Shown: positions 50,846 to 58,783, counted from the stretch's first letter. The stretch is DNA of 64,000 nt from Halorussus lipolyticus (GCF_029338375.1 NZ_CP119806.1:1-64000), one strand, 5' to 3'. Translations and numbers: made by a program. Notes: generated by a model from the sequence alone, not told the origin.

Positions 50846-51472
50846 TCACAACACGCCATCGTGAGGACCGATGACCGCCGTCTCGTCACGACTCCATGCT
50901 CGGAGTTTTTCAACCATGTACGTCCGTGCCTCCCCGGGCGTGAATTCACCGTCGTCAACGCGGTCACCGACGATGTCTTTCAACGCTTGGAATTGGCCGT
51001 GGCTGTACTCCTCGGGACGGGGTTCGCCGTCCCGCCAACTGACGGACTGGAGGACGCCATTGCCTGTCGTCTCTGAGGACTCGACAGCCTCAGCGTCGTA
51101 CTCGAGACCAAGCCAGCGTGTTCGGTACGCCCTCACCTCGAAGTCCTCTGTGACCACGTAGAAGGCTTCGTGGTGGAGATAGTCGAGATACTCCGAGTAG
51201 ACTTCGTCCAATGAAACTCCCACGGCGATTGGGTCTGGGTTGACTGGTGTCTGTGACTGTCGGTTGACGGCGTATGCGTCGGCGGTCGTCTTCGTGCTTG
51301 ATTGCAGGGCTTCGTACTGGTCGTGAGCCCATTGGGTTGGGTGGTCACCACCGAAGGGCGTCTCTGACGTGAGTTGGTGTTTCAGCTGGTAGTCAAGGGC
51401 TCCGTTATGCGAGTAGTGGAGGGTATGCGATGCGTCTGGTCGTTCGTAGGCGATGAGTGCGCGATATCCCAT
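50846..51472 (-). CDS. DUF6735-like protein
   Basis: A 208-residue protein. The N-terminus MGYRALIAYERPDASHTLHYSHNGA and later VSLDEVYSEYLDYLHHEAFYVVTEDFEVRAYRTRWLGLEY match what I recall as DUF6735, frequent on haloarchaeal plasmids. It begins with an alpha/beta sandwich-like strand pattern and ends in helices with EARTYMVEKL. Hairpin I is 23 bases upstream. Biochemical role unknown. Confidence 0.75.
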   Translation of the reverse strand: MGYRALIAYERPDASHTLHYSHNGALDYQLKHQLTSETPFGGDHPTQWAHDQYEALQSSTKTTADAYAVNRQSQTPVNPDPIAVGVSLDEVYSEYLDYLHHEAFYVVTEDFEVRAYRTRWLGLEYDAEAVESSETTGNGVLQSVSWRDGEPRPEEYSHGQFQALKDIVGDRVDDGEFTPGEARTYMVEKLRAWSRDETAVIGPHDGVL

Positions 51473-51495
51473 GTGGAATCAGCGGGGCCACCGAG

Positions 51496-51522
51496 GTGCG
51501 CCCGCAGTCCTGCCGGGCGCAC
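51496..51522 (-). promoter_or_regulatory. Leader hairpin I (DUF6735-like gene)
   Basis: TTTTT then stem GTGCGCCCG/CGGGCGCAC (9 bp perfect), loop GCAGGACTG, 23 bases before the ATG at 51472. Confidence 0.7.
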
Positions 51523-51617
51523 AAAAATCGATAACGGCGCAATAGTAAAATCGTAATTAGTAAAATCGTGATTTAGATAATCGTTAGTATTATCTTCAGC
51601 TGGCTCGAAGGAGGGGT

Positions 51618-53009
51618 ATGGCTTATCCGCGCTTTGTTAACCGAGAGGACGAACTTGAGATGTTGCACTCACGGTTTGAGAGTGATACCGCAGAATTGCT
51701 CGTTGTGTATGGACGTCGCCGACTCGGCAAGAGCGCACTCGTTCGTGAAGCAATCGAAGACCGAGATGACGCAATCTACTGGCAGGCGACCGAGGAGACC
51801 CCGGAAGTACAACTTACGAACTTCATTGAGACTGCCCGTGAGACATTTCCGCTGATTGAGGACATCAAGCGAGACTGGGAAGCACTCCTCCGAGTTCTCG
51901 GACGTCAAAATGCAGTTGTCGTTCTTGACGAATTCCCATATCTTATCGAATCGGATGATGCGCTGCCCTCGAAGATTCAGCGTGTGTGGGACATGCACCT
52001 CGAAGAAACTGAGATAACGCTCGTTCTCGTTGGCTCATCGATCAGTATCATGGAAGAGAAGGTACTGAGTGGTGGAAGTCCACTCTACGGTCGGCGGACA
52101 GCCACGATTGATTTGCCACCACTCGAACTTGAAGATGCACGCCAATTCTATCCGGAAGACGACCCGGATTCAGTCATTCAGACATGGGGGGTTTTCGGAG
52201 GTACTCCGTACTACTTGCAGGCGCTCACTCCGTCTGCATCACTCACTGAGAACGTGCAATCACATGTGCTCTCAGAACATGGCGTGCTCCATAACGAGCC
52301 AGAGTTTCTGTTACGAACGGAGTTTGGGATTCGTGAGCCTCAGACCTACTACACAATCCTCAGAGCGATCGCCATGGGCAAGCGTGAAGCGAATGAGATT
52401 GCTGACTTCGCTGGCATCGATTCGAACGCACTCGGGTCATACCTCTCGAAGCTCCGGCGACTCCGATTGGTTGAACGAGATATTCCGGTAACGGCGAACC
52501 CGAACTCGACTCGGAAAAGCCGGTATCGGCTGAAAGAACCGTTGTTCCGCTTCTGGTTTCGATACGTCTACGGGCGAGAAGGGAAACTCGCACAACTTGG
52601 CGAGGACGCCTACGAACAACTCGTTGAGACGACGTTCTCGGACTACATGGGATCAATGTTCGAGATCGTCTGCCAGAATCAACTCCCGTCGTTAGTCCCG
52701 AAAACATATCAGGGGATCGGCTACTGGTGGCACAAACATCATGAACTTGACGTTGTCGGGTTGGCGAGCGACGGGACGCTCGTCGCTGGTGAGTGCAAAT
52801 ACACGACCCGAGAAATGACAGAAGGCGATTTAGCCGACCTCGAACGAAGTGCAACACACGTCCAGTGGACGCCACCGAACGGCGGGTCGCCCGACTACCA
52901 CTACTGCTGCTTCTGTCGGTCTGGCTTCTCAAATGGACTTCAACAGACTGCAGACGAGCGAGATGATGTCTCGCTGTTCACACCCACCGATATCGTAGAA
53001 TCTAGTTAA
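51618..53009 (+). CDS. Archaeal ATPase with DUF234-like nuclease-fold domain
   Basis: A 463-residue protein of the ATPase_2 family. N-terminal FVNREDELEML leads to Walker A VVYGRRRLGKSALV (about 29-42); Walker B is VVVLDEFPYLI near 98, with sensor LVLVGSSISIM. A helical wHTH-like part with IADFAGIDSNALGSYLSKLRRL comes next, and the C-terminal DUF234 region with HELDVVGLASDGTLVAGECKY has the D...ExK of a PD-(D/E)XK fold. Such proteins occur in mobile regions as STAND-like or defence ATPases. A G-rich GGAGGGGT lies just before the ATG. Confidence 0.88.
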   Translation: MAYPRFVNREDELEMLHSRFESDTAELLVVYGRRRLGKSALVREAIEDRDDAIYWQATEETPEVQLTNFIETARETFPLIEDIKRDWEALLRVLGRQNAVVVLDEFPYLIESDDALPSKIQRVWDMHLEETEITLVLVGSSISIMEEKVLSGGSPLYGRRTATIDLPPLELEDARQFYPEDDPDSVIQTWGVFGGTPYYLQALTPSASLTENVQSHVLSEHGVLHNEPEFLLRTEFGIREPQTYYTILRAIAMGKREANEIADFAGIDSNALGSYLSKLRRLRLVERDIPVTANPNSTRKSRYRLKEPLFRFWFRYVYGREGKLAQLGEDAYEQLVETTFSDYMGSMFEIVCQNQLPSLVPKTYQGIGYWWHKHHELDVVGLASDGTLVAGECKYTTREMTEGDLADLERSATHVQWTPPNGGSPDYHYCCFCRSGFSNGLQQTADERDDVSLFTPTDIVESS

Positions 53010-53113
53010 TAGAGTTTACGCGCTTCCTCCCACCCCTAAAGGGGGGTTTCCGCGCTGTACTGCTGTGGTGGCTCAAGATGGCTGAATCGTCCACAGGGGG
53101 GGAATGAATGGGG
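53010..53113. other. Intergenic before structured region
   Basis: Short spacer with a palindromic CCCCTAAAGGGG (53034-53045) that may end transcription of the ATPase gene. Confidence 0.4.
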
Positions 53114-53218
53114 CCGGGTGCTCGCGTCCGAAGGACGTGGTCGGTTCTGCGGGCGACTATCTGTGCCGACTAGTGCTGAGAGGCACAGATATCTTGCAGA
53201 GCAACCGCGAGCACCCGG
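53114..53218. other. 105-bp nested inverted repeat
   Basis: Outer arms CCGGGTGCTCGCG (53114-53126) and its perfect complement (53206-53218, 13 bp) enclose a second perfect pair TATCTGTGCC/GGCACAGATA (53158-53167 and 53182-53191). The transcript or single strand would fold into a long two-tier hairpin. It is not in a credible gene. Confidence 0.6.
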
Positions 53219-53263
53219 GGGCGTTCGAGGATGTCGTCGCTACTGTTTCGAGGAGCCTCCATC

Positions 53264-53305
53264 TTAACCAACAGTCGCTCCCGAGTAGTACCGCGTGTTG
53301 GTTAA
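53264..53305. promoter_or_regulatory. 42-bp dyad, copy 4 (10-22-10)
   Basis: Arms 53264-53273 and 53296-53305 with a 22-bp spacer, 46 bp after the nested inverted repeat and 104 bp before another 22-bp-spaced dyad. It is not adjacent to a start codon. Confidence 0.7.
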
Positions 53306-53408
53306 TGATTTGGGCTTGCTGGAATTGTCTGCTGTTGAGAGACGTGACTTGTGGGAGCAATGCAGTCCCAATACCGTATGTTTATATCGTGCGACCAGAA
53401 CCAATCGG

Positions 53409-53458
53409 GGCGTGGGATACCCTGTTTCTCCCCAAATCCCCATTGGGTATCCCACGCC
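53409..53458. other. 14-22-14 inverted repeat
   Basis: GGCGTGGGATACCC (53409-53422) and GGGTATCCCACGCC (53445-53458) are perfect complements around exactly 22 bases. The spacer length is the same as in the 42-bp dyads although the arms are unrelated. No gene overlaps it convincingly. Confidence 0.6.
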
Positions 53459-53574
53459 TGAGCCTGACCTCGTAGACACGTACCATACAGTGCGTCACCC
53501 CGCCGAGATCGTTTTGTACTACAGGTCAAGTACAGAAATCGCATTCCTACAGACGGCAGTTCTCGAAAGCACCG

Positions 53575-53724
53575 CTAGAGATCACCCTCACTCGCGAGGG
53601 GGCTGTCACTGTCGTACTGGAGACGCTCGGATAATGGTGGGTGGTCCGGGAATTGAGCTCGATACTCCGTAATAGCGTCAGCACACGTCGTGTGGAGTTG
53701 CGTCAGAAAGTCCTCCGCATTCAT
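53575..53724 (-). CDS. 49-residue leaderless protein
   Basis: MNAEDFLTQLHTTCADAITE then YRAQFPDHPPLSERLQYDSD and an acidic end. A TATA-like box (minus strand CTATAAATAC, 53756-53765) lies about 36 bases before the ATG at 53724. A helical, acidic micro-protein divergent from the membrane protein at 53809. No family recognised. Confidence 0.5.
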   Translation of the reverse strand: MNAEDFLTQLHTTCADAITEYRAQFPDHPPLSERLQYDSDSPLASEGDL

Positions 53725-53808
53725 CTCATGGTATCGAACGAAGGCTTGCTCAGTATTTATAGGTACTCGATCAACACGTTCTAATCAACCAGGGGAGAAC
53801 CCTCAGAT

Positions 53809-54687
53809 ATGCCCTCCCAAGACGCTCCTTCCACGCAAAAACAGGCACTCGTCACTGCCCTTCAATGGGGATTAGTCCAGACTTTCGTTCTTGATACACT
53901 TGGCCGTCTCCTCCGGAACTATTACCGTGCAACGACGGACGCCTTCTTTCCGCCAAGCTGGGTGACTTCAATTCAATTCGCAGCCCCGTTGGGTCTCCTC
54001 GTCGGCGGCATCGGCGGATACCGCTGGGTGACGAGCGACCGAGCTTCAACATCAGCCTCAGCACATCGAAACCGCGTTATCTTCGTCGGGTCGCTCCTTG
54101 CTGGTTGGGCGCTCGCCATCGTCCCAACAATGGCGTTCCAGTGGCTCCTTGGAGATCGGCTGTTTTCGATGCCGTATTTCGTCCTTCCGACCCTGACAGC
54201 AATCTCCGTTTTCGTCGGGTCGTACCTGCTTGCCTATCGAGTCGAGACCGCGTGGTACCGCCGTCACCGACCCCGACTTCTAGGCGCAGTCAAAGGGGCA
54301 TTTGCTGGACTGCTGGTTGGCTTCATCGGTTTCATCGCGTACGGTGGGTATCTCGCTTCGACGCAGACCAACTACAGTCTCAGTGGTGGCCCGGGGATCG
54401 TCACGGCCGTGTGTCTTGGTGCAATTGCCGGTTACATGCTAACTGACACGGAACGTGGCGGGGATCGATCTGCCGAGTTTGTTGGTCTCCTGATTGTATC
54501 TCTTCTCGCGTTCAGTCTACTGATGACTCTCGGGATGGTTGCATTCAATGCAGTCGGAGTGTCTCTATTCGGGTTTAGTTCGTCGTTCATTTGGCCCCTT
54601 ATTCCGCTTGTTTTGGCGCTCGGAGTGGCTAGTTACCTAGCGTACGGGGTTCAGACAACATTCTACCGACGATTCGCTGGTCGATAG
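53809..54687 (+). CDS. Multi-spanning membrane protein
   Basis: A 292-residue integral membrane protein with about seven hydrophobic segments (for example QFAAPLGLLVGGIGGYRWV, VIFVGSLLAGWALAIVPTMAF, AVKGAFAGLLVGFIGFIAYG, FVGLLIVSLLAFSLLMTLGM and PLIPLVLALGVASYLAYGV). No transport or enzyme motif is recognised. It stands alone between the 49-residue gene and the small wHTH gene. Confidence 0.7.
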   Translation: MPSQDAPSTQKQALVTALQWGLVQTFVLDTLGRLLRNYYRATTDAFFPPSWVTSIQFAAPLGLLVGGIGGYRWVTSDRASTSASAHRNRVIFVGSLLAGWALAIVPTMAFQWLLGDRLFSMPYFVLPTLTAISVFVGSYLLAYRVETAWYRRHRPRLLGAVKGAFAGLLVGFIGFIAYGGYLASTQTNYSLSGGPGIVTAVCLGAIAGYMLTDTERGGDRSAEFVGLLIVSLLAFSLLMTLGMVAFNAVGVSLFGFSSSFIWPLIPLVLALGVASYLAYGVQTTFYRRFAGR

Positions 54688-54786
54688 CCGACGACGCAAT
54701 CTTTCTCCCGACTTCCGAGGCTACGAGTCCAAGCCGAAGGTTCGGTCGGACCCCAATGGTCTATTTGATGGCGTCCAATATATCGA

Positions 54787-55023
54787 ATGATGCCGAGTTC
54801 ACGGAGGCCCTTGAGCACGAGCGAGCAGGCTGTGCTCGACCACCTCGACACGTATGTCGAGACCACGGCAGATGAGGAGCGTCTCTCACATGCAGACGCC
54901 GTCACGTACCTCAGTGAGCAAGGACTCACGCGTGCCGACGCCGATGAGCTTGTCGAACAACTGTTGTTGAAAGGATATCTGTACGAGGTCGGCGACAAAC
55001 TCCGTATTCCGCCTCGCATCTAA
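54787..55023 (+). CDS. Small winged-helix protein
   Basis: A 78-residue protein. AVLDHLDTYVETTADEERLSHADAVTYLSEQGLTRADADELVEQLLLKGYLYEVGDKLRIP is a compact winged helix similar in pattern to the C-terminal wHTH of archaeal MCM or Orc proteins. It may bind DNA as a regulator or as a detached replication-protein domain. Two in-frame ATGs (54787, 54790) are equivalent. Confidence 0.6.
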   Translation: MMPSSRRPLSTSEQAVLDHLDTYVETTADEERLSHADAVTYLSEQGLTRADADELVEQLLLKGYLYEVGDKLRIPPRI

Positions 55024-55170
55024 AGCTGGTTCGAGGATTTCGGATTCGGAGAGATCCCGTATCTCAGAAATCTCCTGAACACGCTCTGTGAAAGTATCCG
55101 TCATACTGGAACGTCACTCCGTCTTTTCATAAACGCCATCGCAACTGTCCAACAATTTTGAAATTGGTGG

Positions 55171-55590
55171 TTAGTCTGCGCTCGCAGGTGTACTCTCTGT
55201 GTCCTCGTCCTCAAGGAGGGGGTAGTGGATGTGCATCTCGATTTTGTCGAAGGGCACAACTGGCTGGATTGCGCCACCAGGGCCGCCCTCTTTGAGTTCG
55301 AGAATTCCGAGTACCTCCGAGTGCTTCAAGTCTGAATGAACATCGGACACATCCCGATCGACGAGGCGGGCGGCCTCACGCATGCTCTCGGGTTGTTCGT
55401 TCGCAATCGCTTTGATGAGTTCAAGGCGAAGTGGCGTGAGGCTGTCAACGAATTCATCGTAGGTGCCGAACTGGAGGACGGCACGCTCATCACTCTCTTC
55501 TAACTCGTCTTCTTTGGCATGCTGGATGAAGTTGAGGATGTCCTCACGGAGCTGTGCTCGGTCGCCGACGGTGATGTGAAGTGTAGTCAT
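55171..55590 (-). CDS. HTH regulator, HVO_A0114-like
   Basis: A 139-residue protein. Helical N-terminus, then YDEFVDSLTPLRLELIKAIA and ESMREAARLVDRDVSDVHSDLKHSEVLGILEL, a winged HTH as in the HVO_A0114 (MarR-like) family that commonly partners a small toxin. The C-terminal half adds strands (PVVPFDKIEMHIHYPL). Immediately upstream lies the remnant 55616-55775, which fits a lost toxin partner. Confidence 0.75.
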   Translation of the reverse strand: MTTLHITVGDRAQLREDILNFIQHAKEDELEESDERAVLQFGTYDEFVDSLTPLRLELIKAIANEQPESMREAARLVDRDVSDVHSDLKHSEVLGILELKEGGPGGAIQPVVPFDKIEMHIHYPLLEDEDTESTPASAD

Positions 55591-55615
55591 GATTGGCTGT
55601 GGATGCTGTTACTGT

Positions 55616-55775
55616 TTAGTAGGGGCGTGGTGGAGTGGTGCCGATTGTTTCCCAGTACTCGTCGGCACTCGCCCAAAACTCGATGATGAGTTCCGCCATA
55701 CCTGGAAACTCCACGTCAGTATCGCCAGCGGCGGTGTGGAGTTCGTGGCCTTTGATGTCTTCGTACGTCTTCAGA
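55616..55775 (-). pseudogene. C-terminal remnant of a toxin-like gene
   Basis: About 52 codons, open and protein-like but without a start: LKTYEDIKGHELHTAAGDTD then VEFPGMAELIIEFWASADEYWE, ending at TAA 55616-55618. It sits between the PIN-domain gene and the HTH gene where HVO_A0114-type regulators normally have their toxin (TumE/DUF6516-like). It abuts the stop of 55776-56306 exactly, which suggests a deletion joined the PIN gene to it. Confidence 0.5.
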
Positions 55776-56306
55776 CTAAATCAGCCGCATTGAGCTCCCA
55801 GCATCATCCCCGATGACATCTGTAAGTCCGCACACGGTAATCACATCCGTATAGCCCTGTGCGGTCACTGCATTTTTCAATCCCTCTCTAGCTGGTTGAT
55901 CATCTGTGAGGACAACGACGTTTGGCTCTGGGCGGTCGCGAACGTACTGGACGACAAGCCCTGCAAGAATTGCGTCTGTCTTTTCAACATCATGTTCGGC
56001 CTGCCCCGTTTCACTCGCAATCGTTCGCTTGGCAATATCGCTTGCCGCAACAGCATCCCCATCCGTCGGGTCCGGCGCGTCAATGATCTCCGCCCATCCT
56101 TCCTCAAGTGCTGTCTGTACGCGGTCTGCCTGTGGTCCACCGAGTTCACCAATTACCCGACGTGGTAGTTTCAGCACAACGTTAGCCGTCCGAACTGCCT
56201 GTCGGAATTGGCTATACTGTGGTTTCGATGGGCGACCAAGCGCGATGAACACGTTCGCGTCGACAAGAACAGTCGTCGCATCCGACAAGGGAGTATCCTG
56301 ACCCAT
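55776..56306 (-). CDS. PIN-domain RNase
   Basis: A 176-residue PIN-domain protein. TVLVDANVFIALGRP (Asp near 16), RRVIGELGG (Glu near 54), EKTDAILAGLVVQYV (Asp near 111) and VVLTDDQPARE (Asp near 134) supply the metal-binding acidic set. It starts 9 bases after the stop of the HTH protein at 56316-57026, so the two probably form a toxin-antitoxin-like operon. Longer than classic VapC, with a C-terminal hydrophobic segment. Confidence 0.8.
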   Translation of the reverse strand: MGQDTPLSDATTVLVDANVFIALGRPSKPQYSQFRQAVRTANVVLKLPRRVIGELGGPQADRVQTALEEGWAEIIDAPDPTDGDAVAASDIAKRTIASETGQAEHDVEKTDAILAGLVVQYVRDRPEPNVVVLTDDQPAREGLKNAVTAQGYTDVITVCGLTDVIGDDAGSSMRLI

Positions 56307-56315
56307 TCCTCGTCC

Positions 56316-57026
56316 TCACTCCTCATTCGCGGGGTCCGCTGGCATCGTCTCCGTCTCTTTGGGGTCGGGAAGGTCCATCTGGTCGTGGACATCAGGGAAG
56401 AGATACTCGAAGTAGGGGTCGTGGTCACGTCCGACAGCGAGCGCGGGCACCAGCGCGTACACGATCAGCATCGCGTCGGCGTCCCGCACGTCGATATCGC
56501 TCGCGACCATCCGTTGGGTGGTCTTCCCTGCGAAGTGAAGTCCTGCGCCACGAAGTGCCGCGACGAGCTTGCCGATGCCATGCCGGTCAACAAAGTACTC
56601 AACGTCTTCGTCGACCTCCTGGAGCGCAAAGGCGTGGAGCACAGTCGGCGTGATGATAATTGGGAGCTGTTGCTCAACAAGGACGAGCGGCTCGGCAGTC
56701 AACTGCTGAGGCCGAGTCGCCTCATCACGGTCGACAAGCCCGAGGTCAACCAGCCGATCGACGTATTCGTAGGTGGTTGATTTCGAGAGGTCGAGATCAT
56801 CCATGACCTCTGGTGGCGTGACTGGCCCCCAATAGCAGACGTACACGTACACACGAGCGAGTGCTGGCTGATTGAGAAGCTCGACAACTGTCTCTAATCC
56901 AGGGGCATTTCTGGCAAGCGCTTCCGGTGTCAGCGTCTCCTCATTCAACACGTCGGTTGGTGGTGGGTCACGGATGTCGATTCCTCCGTCTGGAAGAACG
57001 CGGTTTCGCTGTGGTAGGTGAGTCAT
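56316..57026 (-). CDS. Winged-helix partner of the PIN protein
   Basis: 236 residues from the ATG at 57026; starts at 57047 and 57071 are possible. The HTH part is LARVYVYVCYWGPVTPPEVM then DDLDLSKSTTYEYVDRLVDLGLVDRDE, followed by a larger domain with RTAEPL-like strands and ITPTVLHAFALQEVDEDVEYFVDRHGIGKLVAALRGAG. It likely represses the operon and neutralises the PIN toxin. Hairpin J is upstream (114 bases from this ATG, 69 from the one at 57071). Confidence 0.7.
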   Translation of the reverse strand: MTHLPQRNRVLPDGGIDIRDPPPTDVLNEETLTPEALARNAPGLETVVELLNQPALARVYVYVCYWGPVTPPEVMDDLDLSKSTTYEYVDRLVDLGLVDRDEATRPQQLTAEPLVLVEQQLPIIITPTVLHAFALQEVDEDVEYFVDRHGIGKLVAALRGAGLHFAGKTTQRMVASDIDVRDADAMLIVYALVPALAVGRDHDPYFEYLFPDVHDQMDLPDPKETETMPADPANEE

Positions 57027-57139
57027 ATCTACTAGTTCAAAGTCCATGAACTTCAGACTACTGGTGGTCAATGGTATTCTCTCTACTGTCGTACTATTCG
57101 TGTTCTCAAGCTATCGTAGTTCCCAAAGTCTCGTCCAAG

Positions 57140-57163
57140 GTGCGCCTCACCCTTCAGGCGCAC
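57140..57163 (-). promoter_or_regulatory. Leader hairpin J
   Basis: TTTTT then stem GTGCGCCT/AGGCGCAC (8 bp perfect), loop GAAGGGTG. It follows the stop of the primase-like gene at 57172 and precedes the HTH/PIN operon. Confidence 0.65.
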
Positions 57164-57171
57164 AAAAACGA

Positions 57172-58434
57172 TTACTCAGAGTCGTTTCCGAACAATCGCT
57201 TCGTCCGCCCCCAGACAGACTCCGACTGTGATTCTTCATCGTCTCGATTCCCACCACCAACAACAGGCTCCTCGTGGGTTTGATCTGTCGCTTGGTCACG
57301 CTCCGTGAGTTCAATTGTGAGTCGCTCAACTTCTGCTTCGAGTTCCTCAATACGCTCGTTCTTCCATTCGAGAAGCGTCTCTAGCTCCTCGACACGCTCG
57401 GTTAACAGCCGATTCTTCTCGGTGAGATACGCTTGACTCCGCTTAGACCCGTCACGGCCAGCATCGGCAGAGGAGTCCCCAGTCGAGGTAGAGTCCTGAG
57501 GCGAGTCCTCTCTCGGTTCTAGGTCGTAGAACGCCGACGTATTCCCTACTGCTCGCTCAATCGTCTTCTCGCCGTACGTTGAGCCATCGGCGTAGTGGAC
57601 CTCATCCCATTTGTCACGAAGTAACCCCGACTGGCGGAACAATTCGTCCATCCGTGTGTGGTCGCCACCAGTCCAGAACGCCAGCATGTTGCAGAGCGCC
57701 ATATCAGCCTCCGACTGACTATCGTATCCACCCGTATTCCCCTTCCAAAGACGCTCAAACTTCGCGCCATTCGACGCATTCATCGCCTTCTCCAGCAACT
57801 CCTCGTCCGCAAGATCCACATCGACGCTGGATGGTCCATTCGTCGTGGACTCTTCGTCAGTGCTCTCACGCCGGTCAGGTTCGGCCTCCGAACTATCGTC
57901 GGTGTCTTGGACGTACTCACGATGAATGGCCGTGAGCGCGTCCTGCCGTCGTGCAACACACGACGGCGTCTCCTCGACGTGATCACCGGTCACAGTAAAG
58001 AAGCGCGCCGTCTCGTACAACTCGAAACTCCCACGCCGATTCCGACCATCAGGGAGGCCACCCTTGATGAGCACGTGGTAGCCAGTTCCGGATGGTGAGA
58101 CCTCTGTGTACGAATCGAGACGCTCAATAATGTCACGTGCCGCCTCGTCAACCTCCTCGGTTTCGGGGTCCCGACAGTCGTCGAGGTCCACCCCCACAAT
58201 TGGATCATCATCGGTGAACACGAACCCGACGCCATCAGCATTCCCCGATTCGACGTAGTCAAACGCGGTCTCGACCCCCGTCCATGTCTCCGAGTCCGTC
58301 GAGGACGCGAACCTACCCGATCCGGGTGTTACTGGAATCTTCGTCGCCTTCCCATCCCGTTGCTCCTCCTTCCAGCACACCCATTGCTCGCGTTCACACA
58401 ACTCGTCTGGTAGGACATTTACATCAACACTCAC
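57172..58434 (-). CDS. Primase-polymerase-like plasmid protein (NrS-1 type)
   Basis: A 420-residue protein from the GTG at 58434 with a Shine-Dalgarno GAGGTGAC 6 bases before it. REQWVCWKEEQRDGKATKIP then VDLDDCRDPET and SPSGTGYHVLIKGGLPDG are the signature of phage/plasmid primase-polymerases of the NrS-1 type (catalytic Asp at GVDLDD, then SGxGxH). A second domain (FERLWKGNTGGYDSQSEADM) is the usual HBD-like region, and the C-terminal 90 residues form a coiled coil (RLLTERVEELETLLEWKNERIEELEAEV). It would prime DNA synthesis during replication or transfer. Confidence 0.8.
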   Translation of the reverse strand: MSVDVNVLPDELCEREQWVCWKEEQRDGKATKIPVTPGSGRFASSTDSETWTGVETAFDYVESGNADGVGFVFTDDDPIVGVDLDDCRDPETEEVDEAARDIIERLDSYTEVSPSGTGYHVLIKGGLPDGRNRRGSFELYETARFFTVTGDHVEETPSCVARRQDALTAIHREYVQDTDDSSEAEPDRRESTDEESTTNGPSSVDVDLADEELLEKAMNASNGAKFERLWKGNTGGYDSQSEADMALCNMLAFWTGGDHTRMDELFRQSGLLRDKWDEVHYADGSTYGEKTIERAVGNTSAFYDLEPREDSPQDSTSTGDSSADAGRDGSKRSQAYLTEKNRLLTERVEELETLLEWKNERIEELEAEVERLTIELTERDQATDQTHEEPVVGGGNRDDEESQSESVWGRTKRLFGNDSE

Positions 58435-58640
58435 TCGAAGTCACCTCGCATGGCTCTCGCCCCAAGCGAGCCACCAGAAACTACCCACCATCTCTCTTCC
58501 CTCTTTCAATCCGCGAGTTCCAACGGGGACCCCCCGTTCTATAGTAGTTGGTTTTTGCTGTAACAGAATCTGCCGTCCTGACGTACACTCCATGAACTGC
58601 GTTTGAACAGCATTTACGGCATTTCGAAGGGCTGGTTTAC

Positions 58641-58672
58641 GTGTTACGGCAATCCACCTATTGCCGTAACAC
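58641..58672. promoter_or_regulatory. 13-6-13 palindrome with a third half-site
   Basis: GTGTTACGGCAAT (58641-58653) and ATTGCCGTAACAC (58660-58672) are perfect 13-bp arms around CCACCT. A further half-site TTGCCGTAAC occurs at 58726-58735 in the same orientation as the right arm. It lies in the gap between the conjugation ATPase gene and the primase gene (58435-58783), which otherwise holds no gene. Confidence 0.75.
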
Positions 58673-58783
58673 GACGCCGTCTTGCGTTTTTCCCGAGATT
58701 GCTGGCCGACGGACATCTGGGCCTGTTGCCGTAACGTAGAATGCTGTTTGAGGCGTTCACCTAGCTCAAAATGGCTGAATCCG

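Noticed and set aside
53030-53095. IS200/IS605-type end suggested by CCCCTAAAGGGG and the nearby G-run
   Set aside because: No TnpA, TnpB or second end is found within reach; the palindrome alone is too little.
53104-53672. Overlapping frames of 80-125 codons in the dyad-rich gap
   Set aside because: They run through the inverted repeats, carry no family pattern and lack haloarchaeal acidity; the tract is better read as non-coding.
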